From Balneolaceae bacterium (GTDB lineage Bacteria; Bacteroidota; Rhodothermia; Balneolales; Balneolaceae): DNA of 64,000 bases. Shown here one piece after another: positions 44,375-51,980 of the stretch. The position numbers and the translations under genes were made by a program. The notes beneath the pieces were generated by a model. That model was not told the origin of the DNA, made no database searches, and worked only from the letters and a program-made list of their open reading frames with translations. Position 1 is the first letter of the stretch. The number at the start of each line of letters is the position of its first letter. The stretch lies in contig JAXHMK010000009.1 in NCBI GenBank assembly GCA_034521495.1, positions 62,001-126,000 on the forward strand, written 5' to 3'.

Positions 44375-44453
44375 ATCAATTTAAAGACCCGAAGGTATGT
44401 TTTATTTAAACCAAGTATAAACTATGGTTTAGTTGAACATTTTCCGGGAAAGT

Positions 44454-44476
44454 TGACGTTATTAAAATGAACGTCA
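44454..44476 (+). promoter_or_regulatory. inverted repeat upstream of the zinc-ribbon gene
   Basis: TGACGTT (44454-44460) and AACGTCA (44470-44476) form a perfect 7-bp inverted repeat with a 9-base spacer, 21 bp before the start codon and just before an AAAGGAGGA ribosome site. It could be an operator or an RNA hairpin. Confidence 0.45.
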
Positions 44477-44497
44477 ATCATAAAAGGAGGATCAGAT

Positions 44498-44593
44498 ATG
44501 GATAAACCGTCAACATGTCCGCAATGCGGAGCAACAGCAGTTGATACTTGCCAGATGGAAGAGCAAAAGCAAGATGACTGCATTCGAGAATAA
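44498..44593 (+). CDS. 31-aa zinc-ribbon-like microprotein
   Basis: A tiny gene with ATG at 44498, an unusually strong ribosome-binding site (AAAGGAGGAT, spacing 6-7) and a terminator directly after it. The product begins MDKPSTCPQCGATAVDTCQM and ends KQDDCIRE, with cysteines at 7, 10, 18 and 28. CPxCG is a half zinc ribbon. A second pair is only loosely present, so zinc might be held by a dimer or a partner protein. Compact signals on both sides argue that it is real. Function unknown. Confidence 0.6.
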   Translation: MDKPSTCPQCGATAVDTCQMEEQKQDDCIRE

Positions 44594-44613
44594 CGGATAA
44601 ATTATTTAATTAA

Positions 44614-44647
44614 AAGCCGTCCTGATTAGTGGGATGGCTTTTTCTTT
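44614..44647. terminator. terminator between zinc-ribbon gene and hisA, probably bidirectional
   Basis: AAGCCGTCC-TGATTAGT-GGGATGGCTT is followed by TTTCTTTTT on the plus strand. On the minus strand the same stem is followed by TTTTAATTAAAT. It lies between convergent genes, so it can end both the microprotein transcript and the hisG-hisA transcript. Confidence 0.75.
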
Positions 44648-44668
44648 TTGAAATTGAGTTGTGGATAA

Positions 44669-45379
44669 TCAAATCTCCGATAGTTCTTCAAGGCCAATCT
44701 TTCCTTCGTAATATGCTTTCCCCACAACTACGCCGTATATATCCAGTTCTTTAAGTTCGTTTAGATCTTCTATTTTTGATACCCCTCCTGATGCTATCCA
44801 ATTCAGTTCAGGAAATTCGTCTTGAAGATCTCTGTACATTTCAATATTGGGCCCGCTCAGCATTCCATCCCGCGCAATATCGGTGCTTAGAACGGTTTGC
44901 AGCCCGGCATCAAGCATTGGTTTTATAAACTCGCCGATGGATTGATCCGATGTTTCCAGCCAACCCCCGTAAGCCATTTTTCCATCCTTCAGGTCTAAGC
45001 CAAGAATCATTTTTTCAGGATAATTTTTGATCGCCTGAAGCCACTCTTTTGGTTTTTTTACCGTCATGGAGGAGCAGATTATACCACTTAATCCGGCATC
45101 TAAAAGCAGTTCTATATCTCCTTGAGATCTGACTCCACCCCCGGTTTGAACGGACAATTCCAGTTCATTAATGATCCGTTTGATGATCAGCAGGTTCTCA
45201 AACTTCCCACTTTTAGCCCCGTTCAAATCCACCACATGGATGTGAGAAAAACCAGCTTCCTTAAATTTTGAAGCTTCTTCTATAGGGTTGTCGTTATAAA
45301 CTGTTTTCTTCTGATAATCTCCTTTCTGAAGGCGTACAACCTGACCGTTAAGCAGGTCAATAGCGGGAATAACTTTCAT
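44669..45379 (-). CDS. hisA: ProFAR isomerase
   Basis: This 236-aa TIM barrel opens the ProFAR ring by an Amadori rearrangement. Signatures: MKVIPAIDLLNGQVVRLQKG with catalytic Asp8, VQTGGGVRSQGDIELLL, and the second half STDIARDGMLSGPN with the second catalytic Asp, then WIASGGVSK. Length fits. It is the last gene of the first his block. A two-hairpin region separates it from hisH, and a terminator follows. Confidence 0.96.
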   Translation of the reverse strand: MKVIPAIDLLNGQVVRLQKGDYQKKTVYNDNPIEEASKFKEAGFSHIHVVDLNGAKSGKFENLLIIKRIINELELSVQTGGGVRSQGDIELLLDAGLSGIICSSMTVKKPKEWLQAIKNYPEKMILGLDLKDGKMAYGGWLETSDQSIGEFIKPMLDAGLQTVLSTDIARDGMLSGPNIEMYRDLQDEFPELNWIASGGVSKIEDLNELKELDIYGVVVGKAYYEGKIGLEELSEI

Positions 45380-45407
45380 AGATAATTTTAAATTTTTACT
45401 TAACGAA

Positions 45408-45495
45408 AGATCCGCGAAGTCTTAGAAGACTTCGCGGATCTGACTAAATTTTACAGGCAATTAGCCGTCAGACCGCTCAAAGCGGTCAGACGGCT
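45408..45495. repeat. two strong hairpins in the hisH-hisA gap
   Basis: 45408-45423 and 45426-45441 form a perfect 16-bp stem (AGATCCGCGAAGTCTT). 45463-45477 and 45481-45495 form a 15-bp stem (AGCCGTCAGACCGCT) with one central mismatch. The second unit recurs at 59806-59838. Either may slow decay of the upstream mRNA. Confidence 0.8.
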
Positions 45496-45501
45496 CTGTG
45501 A

Positions 45502-46092
45502 TTAACCCACCATATCCAAAAAATTCTGTAGTAACAGCGAACCCACCTGGCCCGATTTTTCCGGATGGAACTGAACACCAATAAAATTATCTTTTGCTGC
45601 AACAGCTGTAAAATTTTGAATATAGTTGCATGTAGCCAGTGTGCATTCACTTAGTGGAGCATAATAGCCATGCACGTAGTAGAGAAAATGTTTCTCCTCA
45701 ATTCCTGAGAGAAGATCGTGTTTTTTAATCGATTCGAATCGATTCCACCCCATATGCGGAACTTTAGCTTTTGTAGAATCAAACCGTTTAAGCCGGCCGG
45801 GAATAATGCCAAGAGCTTCGCAATTGCCCTCTTCGGATGATTCATAGAAAAGCTGCATTCCCAGGCATATTCCTAAAACAGGCTTTTTTGTATTTTTCAG
45901 CCAGACGTCCAGATCTTTGGATCGCAAGTCGTCCATTGCTGCAGCGGCATGGCCTACTCCGGGGAAAATGATTGCATCTGTATTGTCAAGTTTATCCGTA
46001 TTGTCCGAAATAATGTAATCAGCCTGAAGCCTGTCCAAGGCATTCGAAACGGATGCCAAATTTCCCGCTTGGTATTTTATAATTCCTATCAT
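45502..46092 (-). CDS. hisH: imidazole glycerol phosphate synthase glutaminase subunit
   Basis: This 196-aa class I glutamine amidotransferase feeds ammonia to HisF. The nucleophile Cys is in VLGICLGMQLFYE; the His-Glu pair is in GVQFHPEKSG. The start MIGIIKYQAGNLASVSNAL is typical of HisH. Its partner HisF is encoded 2.8 kb away in the second his block rather than next to it. Confidence 0.95.
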   Translation of the reverse strand: MIGIIKYQAGNLASVSNALDRLQADYIISDNTDKLDNTDAIIFPGVGHAAAAMDDLRSKDLDVWLKNTKKPVLGICLGMQLFYESSEEGNCEALGIIPGRLKRFDSTKAKVPHMGWNRFESIKKHDLLSGIEEKHFLYYVHGYYAPLSECTLATCNYIQNFTAVAAKDNFIGVQFHPEKSGQVGSLLLQNFLDMVG

Positions 46093-46138
46093 TTCTCTGA
46101 GTGAAAAGGCAAAAGTGAAAAGTGAGAAGTTTTATACA

Positions 46139-46379
46139 GCGATGGCGCAAACGTCTCGTTTGTGCCCGATAAGATGTGGCACAAGTAAGATGCTTGCGCC
46201 ATCCAGAATAACCAAGATGTTTGCACAATCCACAGTAAATGTACCACAGCAGAGCGGTGGAACGAGTTAAGGTCACAAGCGGGACGCTTGCGCCATCCAA
46301 GAGAAAAGTCATTCTGAGCTTGACTCAGAATCCCCTTTTGCGTTAAAGCCAGGAGATCCTGAATCAAGTTCAGGATGAC
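46139..46379. repeat. REP cluster and family 4 repeat in the hisB-hisH gap
   Basis: REP-like hairpins GGCGCAAACGTCTCGTTTGTG (46143), GTGGCACAAGTAAGATGCTTG (46176) and CACAAGCGGGACGCTTGCGCC (46273) are followed by a family 4 element (46308-46379) with CTGAGCTTGACTCAG and CCTGAATCAAGTTCAGG hairpins. This 327-bp gap has no gene. Confidence 0.8.
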
Positions 46380-46419
46380 ACTAAATAAATCATTCATCTT
46401 TTGCCGTCTCACTATAAAC

Positions 46420-47307
46420 CTAAATTGTTCCTTTTGTAGTTGGTAAAATTCCTTTGATTCGTTCATTGCGGCTCACAGAAAATCGCAGTGCTTTCGCGAA
46501 CCCCTTAAAAATGGCTTCAATTATGTGATGCTCATTTTTTCCATCTGCTGAAACATGGAGGGTGGCGCGTGCGTTCATTGCCAGCGAATAAAAAAAGTGC
46601 TCCAGCATCTCCGTTGGAAAATCGCCAACATACTCCCGTTTCAGATCAACATCCCATTGCAGGTAGGGTCTGTCTGACAAATCAATAGCAACAGTGGCCA
46701 GGGTTTCGTCCATCGGCAGAGCAAACCCGTAACGCTGAATTCCGGCTTTATTATCAGAAATTGCTTTTCGAATGGCCTGACCCAGGGCGATAGCGGTGTC
46801 TTCAATTGAGTGGTGCTCATCCACTTCCAGGTCTCCATCACACCTGATTTCCAGATCTACTAATCCATGTCGCGCAATCTGTTCCAGCATATGATCGAAA
46901 AACTTCAGGCCGGTATTGATCTCACTCTGACCCGTTCCATCGAGGTTTATAGAAACAGAAATGTCGGTCTCTTTCGTATTTCTTTTGACGACCGCCTTAC
47001 GGCTTGGAAATAAAATACTATGGCTCAATGTAGCCCAGTCGGCAGCTTCTTCAACAAGCAATTCACCTTCGATAAATTGGAAAGATTGCTTTCGCTGAAT
47101 TGATCCGTCAGCACTTTCAGCACTAAAATCACCCACATAGATCTCTTCATTTTCGATCAGTTTCTTCTGTTGATCCGATAAGAAACCGGTATCAAATGAA
47201 AACTCGACATCATGTTCCTGCAGATATTTTATCGAGAAAAGCGCACCGGGCGGGAGTAAAGAGTCGGAACTGTTGGTTAGAGCAGACTTATCAATCCATA
47301 TTTTCAC
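46420..47307 (-). CDS. hisB: imidazoleglycerol-phosphate dehydratase with novel N-terminal extension
   Basis: 295 aa. Residues about 108-295 are a complete IGP dehydratase: FFDHMLEQIARHG, the metal-binding DEHHSIEDTAIALG, and KNEHHIIEAIFKGFAKAL. The first about 105 residues (IWIDKSALTNSS, LLPPGALFSIKYLQ) occupy the place of the histidinol-phosphate phosphatase domain in bifunctional HisB, but are much shorter than its 165 residues. They keep only one Asp where HAD enzymes have DxDGT, so phosphatase activity is unlikely. Its start overlaps the hisC stop by 4 bp. Calling the extension a degenerate HAD is inference. Confidence 0.93.
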   Translation of the reverse strand: MKIWIDKSALTNSSDSLLPPGALFSIKYLQEHDVEFSFDTGFLSDQQKKLIENEEIYVGDFSAESADGSIQRKQSFQFIEGELLVEEAADWATLSHSILFPSRKAVVKRNTKETDISVSINLDGTGQSEINTGLKFFDHMLEQIARHGLVDLEIRCDGDLEVDEHHSIEDTAIALGQAIRKAISDNKAGIQRYGFALPMDETLATVAIDLSDRPYLQWDVDLKREYVGDFPTEMLEHFFYSLAMNARATLHVSADGKNEHHIIEAIFKGFAKALRFSVSRNERIKGILPTTKGTI

Positions 47308-48311
47308 GAGAGTACCTCCTTCAGGGTTTTAAGGAAACGAATATTTTCATCCGGCATTCCAATTGTCACGCGCAGACAATTTTCGCACAGGGGTTCATTT
47401 CCCCGATAGCGAACAATCACACCTCTGGCGGCAAGTTCCCGATAGATTTCTTCCGCATTCTGAATTTTAAAAAGCAGGAAATTTGCATCAGACGGATACA
47501 CTTTCTCAACCTCTTCTGCGTGTCCCAACTGCTCAGCTACATACTCTTTCTCCTCAATAATTTTTTGAATATTGAACTTCATCAACTCCATATTATCAAA
47601 AGCATCAAGGGCGGTTTTAGCCGTCAGTTTGTTGATGTTGTACGGGGCCTTCACCTTCATCATGTAGTTGATGATTTGCGGATTTGAGATCGCAATTCCT
47701 AACCGAATTCCTGCCAGCCCATAAGACTTTGAAAATGTTTGCAGCACCACCAAGTTTGGATACTGCTGAACCAAGCTCGCCATCGACTCTTGCCCGCTGA
47801 AATCAATGTAGGCTTCGTCAATAACCACAATGCCAGGAAACTGGGTAACAATTTTGAGCAGGTCTGTCTGCTTCATACTGTTAGCTGTGGGGTTGTTGGG
47901 CGAGCACAAAAAGAGAACTTTGGTTTGTTCATCAGCCGCTTCAATAATTTTTTCCGGCTTCAACTGAAACGATTCCGTTAAAAGAACCTCCTTTACATTC
48001 AGATCATTGATATTGGCCGATACCTTGTACATGCCATATGTAGGCGGAGTTGTAATGATCGAATCTTTTCCGGGTTCACAAAAAATCCGCATGATCAGGT
48101 CCACCGCTTCGTCACTTCCCACACCTAAAAAAATATTTTCAAAATCGACCTGGCGCCATTCCGCAATCTTCTTTCGCAGTGCATCTTGAGTTGGAGTAGG
48201 GTACCGGTGCAGTTCAAGATCATTTCGAACCGGTGAGCCAAGACTATTTTCGTTGGCATCCAAAAGGAGGCCCTCTTCAAAGTCATCGCGGGCACTTCGG
48301 TACGGCTTCAA
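47304..48311 (-). CDS. hisC: histidinol-phosphate aminotransferase
   Basis: This 335-aa PLP fold-type I enzyme transfers the amino group to imidazole-acetol phosphate. PLP lysine in LQTFSKSYGLAGIRLG; other motifs LDANENSLGSP, CSPNNPTAN, VIDEAYIDFSG and CLRVTIGMPDEN. It is slightly short of E. coli HisC (356 aa). Four-bp overlap with hisB downstream. It is separated from hisD by a P1 palindrome. Confidence 0.95.
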   Translation of the reverse strand: MKPYRSARDDFEEGLLLDANENSLGSPVRNDLELHRYPTPTQDALRKKIAEWRQVDFENIFLGVGSDEAVDLIMRIFCEPGKDSIITTPPTYGMYKVSANINDLNVKEVLLTESFQLKPEKIIEAADEQTKVLFLCSPNNPTANSMKQTDLLKIVTQFPGIVVIDEAYIDFSGQESMASLVQQYPNLVVLQTFSKSYGLAGIRLGIAISNPQIINYMMKVKAPYNINKLTAKTALDAFDNMELMKFNIQKIIEEKEYVAEQLGHAEEVEKVYPSDANFLLFKIQNAEEIYRELAARGVIVRYRGNEPLCENCLRVTIGMPDENIRFLKTLKEVLS

Positions 48312-48390
48312 ATTTCTGATGTTTGGGCGAACAAGGCTATCTATGTCGATTATTTCGGGCTTTTTATTTTTTGTTATTTCGGTTTAAAAC

Positions 48391-48492
48391 TCTCCTCTTG
48401 AGAGGAGACAGATGGAGGAGCGTTCAGCGTAACCATCAGAGGTGTGTCGACCGTGCCGAACACACCCCTAAATCCCCTCTCGAGAGGGGACT
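48391..48492. repeat. palindromic element of family P1, hisD-hisC gap
   Basis: The left arm is CTCCTCTTGAGAGGAG and the right arm TCCCCTCTCGAGAGGGGA, with ACACACCCCTAAATCCCC before the right arm, as in the other P1 copies. The right arm ends 8 bp from the hisD stop. Confidence 0.8.
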
Positions 48493-48499
48493 TCTATTT

Positions 48500-49792
48500 C
48501 TACTCCTTCGATAATTTCTTCAATCTTAAACTCACTGCTTGTTTATGTGCATCCAGGCCTTCCAATTCTGCCAATGTTTCAACAGTGGGGCCAAGATCCT
48601 TTAATCCTTTCTCAGAGATTTTCTGAATGGTAATAAATTTCTGGAAACTGTTTAGTGAAACTCCGCTGTACATCCGGGCATATCCGTATGTTGGTAACGT
48701 GTGATTTGTTCCGGAGGCGTAATCTCCCATGCTTTCCGGTGTCCACGGGCCTATAAAAACGGATCCCGCGTTGGTCACATTTCCAGCAAGTCGGTCGGCA
48801 TCTTTTGTGTTGATGATCAGATGCTCAGGAGCGTATCGATTGGAAAAATGGATCGCTTCATCTGAATTATCAACCTCTAAAATAAAACTGCTTTCAATGG
48901 CTTTGGATGCAAATTCTTTACGTGGAAGATCCTCAAGCAGACGATCCAGGTTATCAGAAATTGCTGAAATATTAGTCTCTTTTGTGGCAACCAAAACGGC
49001 TTGACTGTCAGGGCCATGTTCCGCCTGTGATAAAAGATCGATGGCTGCAAATTCAGGATCGGCTGTTTCATCAGCAATGAGTAACACCTCTGAGGGACCG
49101 GCGGGCATATCAATAGAAACCATCGCTTCACTGTTTTGAAGGATCATCTTCGCAGCGGTTACATACTGGTTGCCCGGACCGAAAATTTTATCCACTTTCG
49201 GTATCGATTCCGTACCAAATGCCATCCCCGCAATGGCCTGAGCACCCCCCGCTTTCACAATTACTGATACGCCGGTTTTTTGGGCTACGTAGGCAACTGA
49301 ATCGGGAATCTTTCCTTCTTTATCCGGGGGAGTGGCAAGCACAATTTTTTCACAGCCGGCAATCATCGCCGGTATACAGAGCATCATAGCAGTAGATGGA
49401 AGCGGAGCTGTTCCGCCCGGAATATACACACCCACCCGCTCAATTGGTTTTGCAACACGCCGGCAGATAACACCTTGCTGTGTTTCCACTTCAATATCAT
49501 TCGAAATCTGTTTTTGATGAAACTTCGAAATATTGTGCATCGCCCGGTCTAAAGCGGCTTTTACATCGTCAGACAGATTGATTGGAATGTCACTCGGATT
49601 GATGGCTAACAGATCGAATTCAACACCATCAAATTTTTTGGTGTATTTCCGAATTGCCGAGTCTCCTTTGGTCTCAATATCATTCAGAATTGGCTGTACC
49701 TGTCCAAAGACCGACTTGAAATCCATTTTCGGCCGCCGGCAGAGAGATTCAATTTCAGATTCAGAAAGTTGGTTGTAGGTATATATTTTCAT
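48500..49792 (-). CDS. hisD: histidinol dehydrogenase
   Basis: This 430-aa zinc enzyme oxidises histidinol twice with NAD to histidine. Motifs: [55 protein letters not shown] and the catalytic RYAPEHLII. Length is standard. It is separated from hisG by 73 bp containing a perfect 17-bp hairpin. Confidence 0.96.
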   Translation of the reverse strand: MKIYTYNQLSESEIESLCRRPKMDFKSVFGQVQPILNDIETKGDSAIRKYTKKFDGVEFDLLAINPSDIPINLSDDVKAALDRAMHNISKFHQKQISNDIEVETQQGVICRRVAKPIERVGVYIPGGTAPLPSTAMMLCIPAMIAGCEKIVLATPPDKEGKIPDSVAYVAQKTGVSVIVKAGGAQAIAGMAFGTESIPKVDKIFGPGNQYVTAAKMILQNSEAMVSIDMPAGPSEVLLIADETADPEFAAIDLLSQAEHGPDSQAVLVATKETNISAISDNLDRLLEDLPRKEFASKAIESSFILEVDNSDEAIHFSNRYAPEHLIINTKDADRLAGNVTNAGSVFIGPWTPESMGDYASGTNHTLPTYGYARMYSGVSLNSFQKFITIQKISEKGLKDLGPTVETLAELEGLDAHKQAVSLRLKKLSKE

Positions 49793-49811
49793 TGCATTAG
49801 TCTTGAGTTCC

Positions 49812-49855
49812 GAGTCTTGAGTCCTGAGAATCTAATGACTCAGGACTCAAGACTC
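49812..49855. repeat. perfect 17-bp hairpin in the hisG-hisD gap
   Basis: GAGTCTTGAGTCCTGAG (49812-49828) pairs exactly with 49839-49855 around a 10-base loop. Similar GAGTCT/GAGATT-rich stretches occur near 4990, 31007 and 53630. It has no T-run and lies inside the his operon. Confidence 0.8.
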
Positions 49856-49865
49856 ATATCTAAAA

Positions 49866-50744
49866 TCAAGCGATCATACTTTCAATTGGCAGCATTACAA
49901 TTCCTGTGGCGCCAGCTTCTTTGAGCCGTTCCATTACATCCCAAAATGTAGATAACGGAACAACAGTATGGATAGCCACCATTCCATTATCGGCCAGTGG
50001 CATCACCGTTGGGCTTTTTAGTGAAGGTATAATTTCTTTGATTCTTTCCACCGATTCCTGTGGTGCATTCATCATAATATACCGGCTTTTAGCCGCTTTT
50101 TGATATCCTTCAATTCGCTGGAGGATTTTTTCAATAAGTTGTTGTTTGCCTTCGGAAAGAGGCTTATTCGTTTTAATAAGCTGAGTTTCAGAATCAAAAA
50201 TATTAATGATCTCCTCAAGGCCGTTTGCTTTTAATGTGTTTCCGGTGGAAACGAGATCGCAGATAGCATCGGCAATTTCCAGCCGGGGTGCAATTTCAAC
50301 CGATCCGGAGAGTGTAATTACTTTTACATTCACGCCCTTCTTTTCAAAAAATCGTTTGGTGATTCCGGGATAACTTGTTGCAATTTTTTTTCCGGCAAAA
50401 TCTTCCGGTTTTTTGATGGCGCTGTCTTTAGGAACTGCCAGAGATAACCGGCAAACGCCGTAATTCAATCCGCGGAGGATCTCAACATCCACCTGGTCTT
50501 CCTCAACAACGTTAGCCCCGACAAAGCCAAGATCGCAAATGCCGTCTTGTACATATTCGGGAATATCGTCATCACGGATCAAGAGGAGTTCAACATCGAA
50601 ATTGAGACATTTAACGAGCAGGCTTCGTTTATAATCGTCGAATTTTAAGCCAATGCCCTCCAAAAGGTTCAATGTTTTATCGGTCAGCCGTCCGCTTTTT
50701 TGAACGGCAATTCGTAGTGATGTAGTAGAATCGAGAGTTCTCAT
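49866..50744 (-). CDS. hisG: ATP phosphoribosyltransferase, long form
   Basis: This 292-aa protein catalyses the first and controlling step of histidine synthesis. Catalytic part about 10-215 (LRIAVQKSGRLTDKTLNLLE, LVSTGNTLKANGL for PRPP binding). The C-terminal ferredoxin-like domain (about 216-292, IIPSLKSPTVMPL, GIVMLPIE) is the histidine-sensing region of the long HisG form, which does not need HisZ. It is the first structural gene of the operon, 79 bp downstream of a His-rich leader ORF. Confidence 0.96.
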   Translation of the reverse strand: MRTLDSTTSLRIAVQKSGRLTDKTLNLLEGIGLKFDDYKRSLLVKCLNFDVELLLIRDDDIPEYVQDGICDLGFVGANVVEEDQVDVEILRGLNYGVCRLSLAVPKDSAIKKPEDFAGKKIATSYPGITKRFFEKKGVNVKVITLSGSVEIAPRLEIADAICDLVSTGNTLKANGLEEIINIFDSETQLIKTNKPLSEGKQQLIEKILQRIEGYQKAAKSRYIMMNAPQESVERIKEIIPSLKSPTVMPLADNGMVAIHTVVPLSTFWDVMERLKEAGATGIVMLPIESMIA

Positions 50745-50777
50745 AGGTCAAAAAATGGTCTATTAATACAGAAAATT

Positions 50778-50862
50778 AAATTTAAAAAGATGAAGTAAAG
50801 CTGTTGCGCGAAGAAAGGGAAGTTTAATGCACAGCATGTTCGTGGCTACCATGATGGTGGCC
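50778..50862 (-). promoter_or_regulatory. candidate his attenuator: alternative hairpins after leader peptide
   Basis: On the minus strand, GCTGTGC (50835-50829), at the end of the leader ORF, can pair with GCAACAGC (50807-50800) with one bulged base. The downstream stretch TTTACTTCATCTTTTT makes it terminator-like. A second hairpin GGCCACCATCATGGTAGCC (50862-50844) lies over the consecutive His codons. A ribosome stalled at those codons would change which hairpins form. The mechanism is inferred by analogy to classical his attenuation. Confidence 0.55.
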
Positions 50863-50898
50863 GAAATGATAAGAGGTATGTAATTTGTTTGTCAACAC
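50824..50898 (-). CDS. hisL: his operon leader peptide
   Basis: A 24-codon ORF (GTG start at 50898; TTG at 50895 is an alternative) ending 79 bp before hisG. The product includes TSYHFGHHHGSHEHAVH. Eight of 24 residues are His, with three consecutive His codons, in front of the histidine operon. The frame is closed by TAA just upstream at 50908. A possible -7 box TAATTTAC lies immediately upstream, with TTGG about 20 bp before it. His-rich leaders controlling his operons are classical, but the sequence is unlike the enteric HisL. A chance ORF with this composition at this place is very unlikely. Confidence 0.8.
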   Translation of the reverse strand: MLTNKLHTSYHFGHHHGSHEHAVH

Positions 50899-50987
50899 GA
50901 TTGTAAATTATGGATTTCAAAAATGGAATTCCAATACAATGCAAGAATAGCAGACGGTTAGTAGATTGATGAGTTAAATTCAGGCAT

Positions 50988-51044
50988 AAAAAAAGCAGAG
51001 TATCACTTCAAAACAGCCTTTTGCTTTGATGAACACCCTGCTTA
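50988..51044 (-). terminator. terminator of the DUF4382 lipoprotein gene
   Basis: Minus-strand AAGCAGGGTGTTCATC (51044-51029) pairs with GATACTCTGCTT (51004-50993), followed by TTTTTTT. It separates this gene from the his leader region. The remaining part of gap 50745-51069 holds the his leader and promoter. Confidence 0.7.
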
Positions 51045-51069
51045 TTAACTAAAAGTAAAATTTTCGGAT

Positions 51070-51903
51070 CTACTCCTCGTCTTCGTCGAGATTAATTACG
51101 CCAAGATCGGTTGTGTCTGGCGCTGTAACATCTACATCGCTAATAATCTCATCGGAATAGCCTTCTTCTGATGGATTGATGGCGACATTATAAGAACCGG
51201 ATAACAATCCAACCAATCTGAATTCGCCTTCAGCATCAGCACGGGTACCTGCAACGGTATCAGTACCGGCAATGGCATAGACCCAGGGGAGGGATTCAGC
51301 GGGTTCAATACTTCCTTCAATGGCACCGGTTTCAGCAAATGCAACTGCACGAATAACCGGTTTTAAAAGAAACTTCCCGGAATTTCCGGCTTCAATAATA
51401 GAACGGGAGGCATCGAAATCCAGCAGAAGTGTGTACACCTGTCCACCCTCTATCTCTGCATTTACATTCAGTTTTAAACCAGATTGTTGAGCACTTGGAG
51501 TATCAAGAGAATGTGTGACCCCATTTTTGACGACCTCATTATCGTCACCCAGAATAAGCCTGATCTGGCTGTACATTCCTTCATCAAGATCGGTTTCGCC
51601 AAGTACTTCAAGCTTACCATTGGTGAGATCAAGAAGGTTGACTTTTTTAGGTTCTTCGCTGATAGTAATCCAACCGTCATCGTCGTCCTCAATCTCCTCA
51701 TTTTCACTGCGATGAATTCGTACCTCCTGAATATCAATCCAAACGGCTTCATAATTTCCGGGGGCATCTGTCAGATAGACTTGTAGTGTACCTCTGGTGG
51801 AATTTGAGTTTCCGTTATCGGCAACATCACATGAGGTGAGCAGAAACAGAGTAAAAAGTAGTAGTGTAGCAATTCGTGATATCATATTTCTCAGGTTTTT
51901 CAT
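51070..51903 (-). CDS. DUF4382 lipoprotein
   Basis: This 277-aa protein has a lipobox LFLLTSC (Cys about 25). A DUF4382 domain (about 38-195: GTLQVYLTDAPGNYEAVWID, VNLLDLTNGKLEVLGE, YSQIRLILG) is followed by a carboxypeptidase-regulatory-like beta-sandwich (about 195-265, GAIEGSIEPAESLPWVYAI) and an acidic tail. It is a typical Bacteroidota-style surface lipoprotein; the function of DUF4382 is unknown. Own terminator downstream. An esterase gene lies 77 bp upstream on the same strand. Confidence 0.85.
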   Translation of the reverse strand: MKNLRNMISRIATLLLFTLFLLTSCDVADNGNSNSTRGTLQVYLTDAPGNYEAVWIDIQEVRIHRSENEEIEDDDDGWITISEEPKKVNLLDLTNGKLEVLGETDLDEGMYSQIRLILGDDNEVVKNGVTHSLDTPSAQQSGLKLNVNAEIEGGQVYTLLLDFDASRSIIEAGNSGKFLLKPVIRAVAFAETGAIEGSIEPAESLPWVYAIAGTDTVAGTRADAEGEFRLVGLLSGSYNVAINPSEEGYSDEIISDVDVTAPDTTDLGVINLDEDEE

Positions 51904-51980
51904 AAAATAAATTCAATTAATGAAATCAAAAAAACTTTTAAATGTTCCTGAGTTTTTTTAACTGAAAGTTTGGCATCAAC

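Noticed and set aside
46308-46379. Family 4 repeat considered as a his-operon terminator
   Set aside because: The same element occurs in unrelated gaps (31083, 57622, 59351) and has no T-run, so it is better described as a dispersed repeat.
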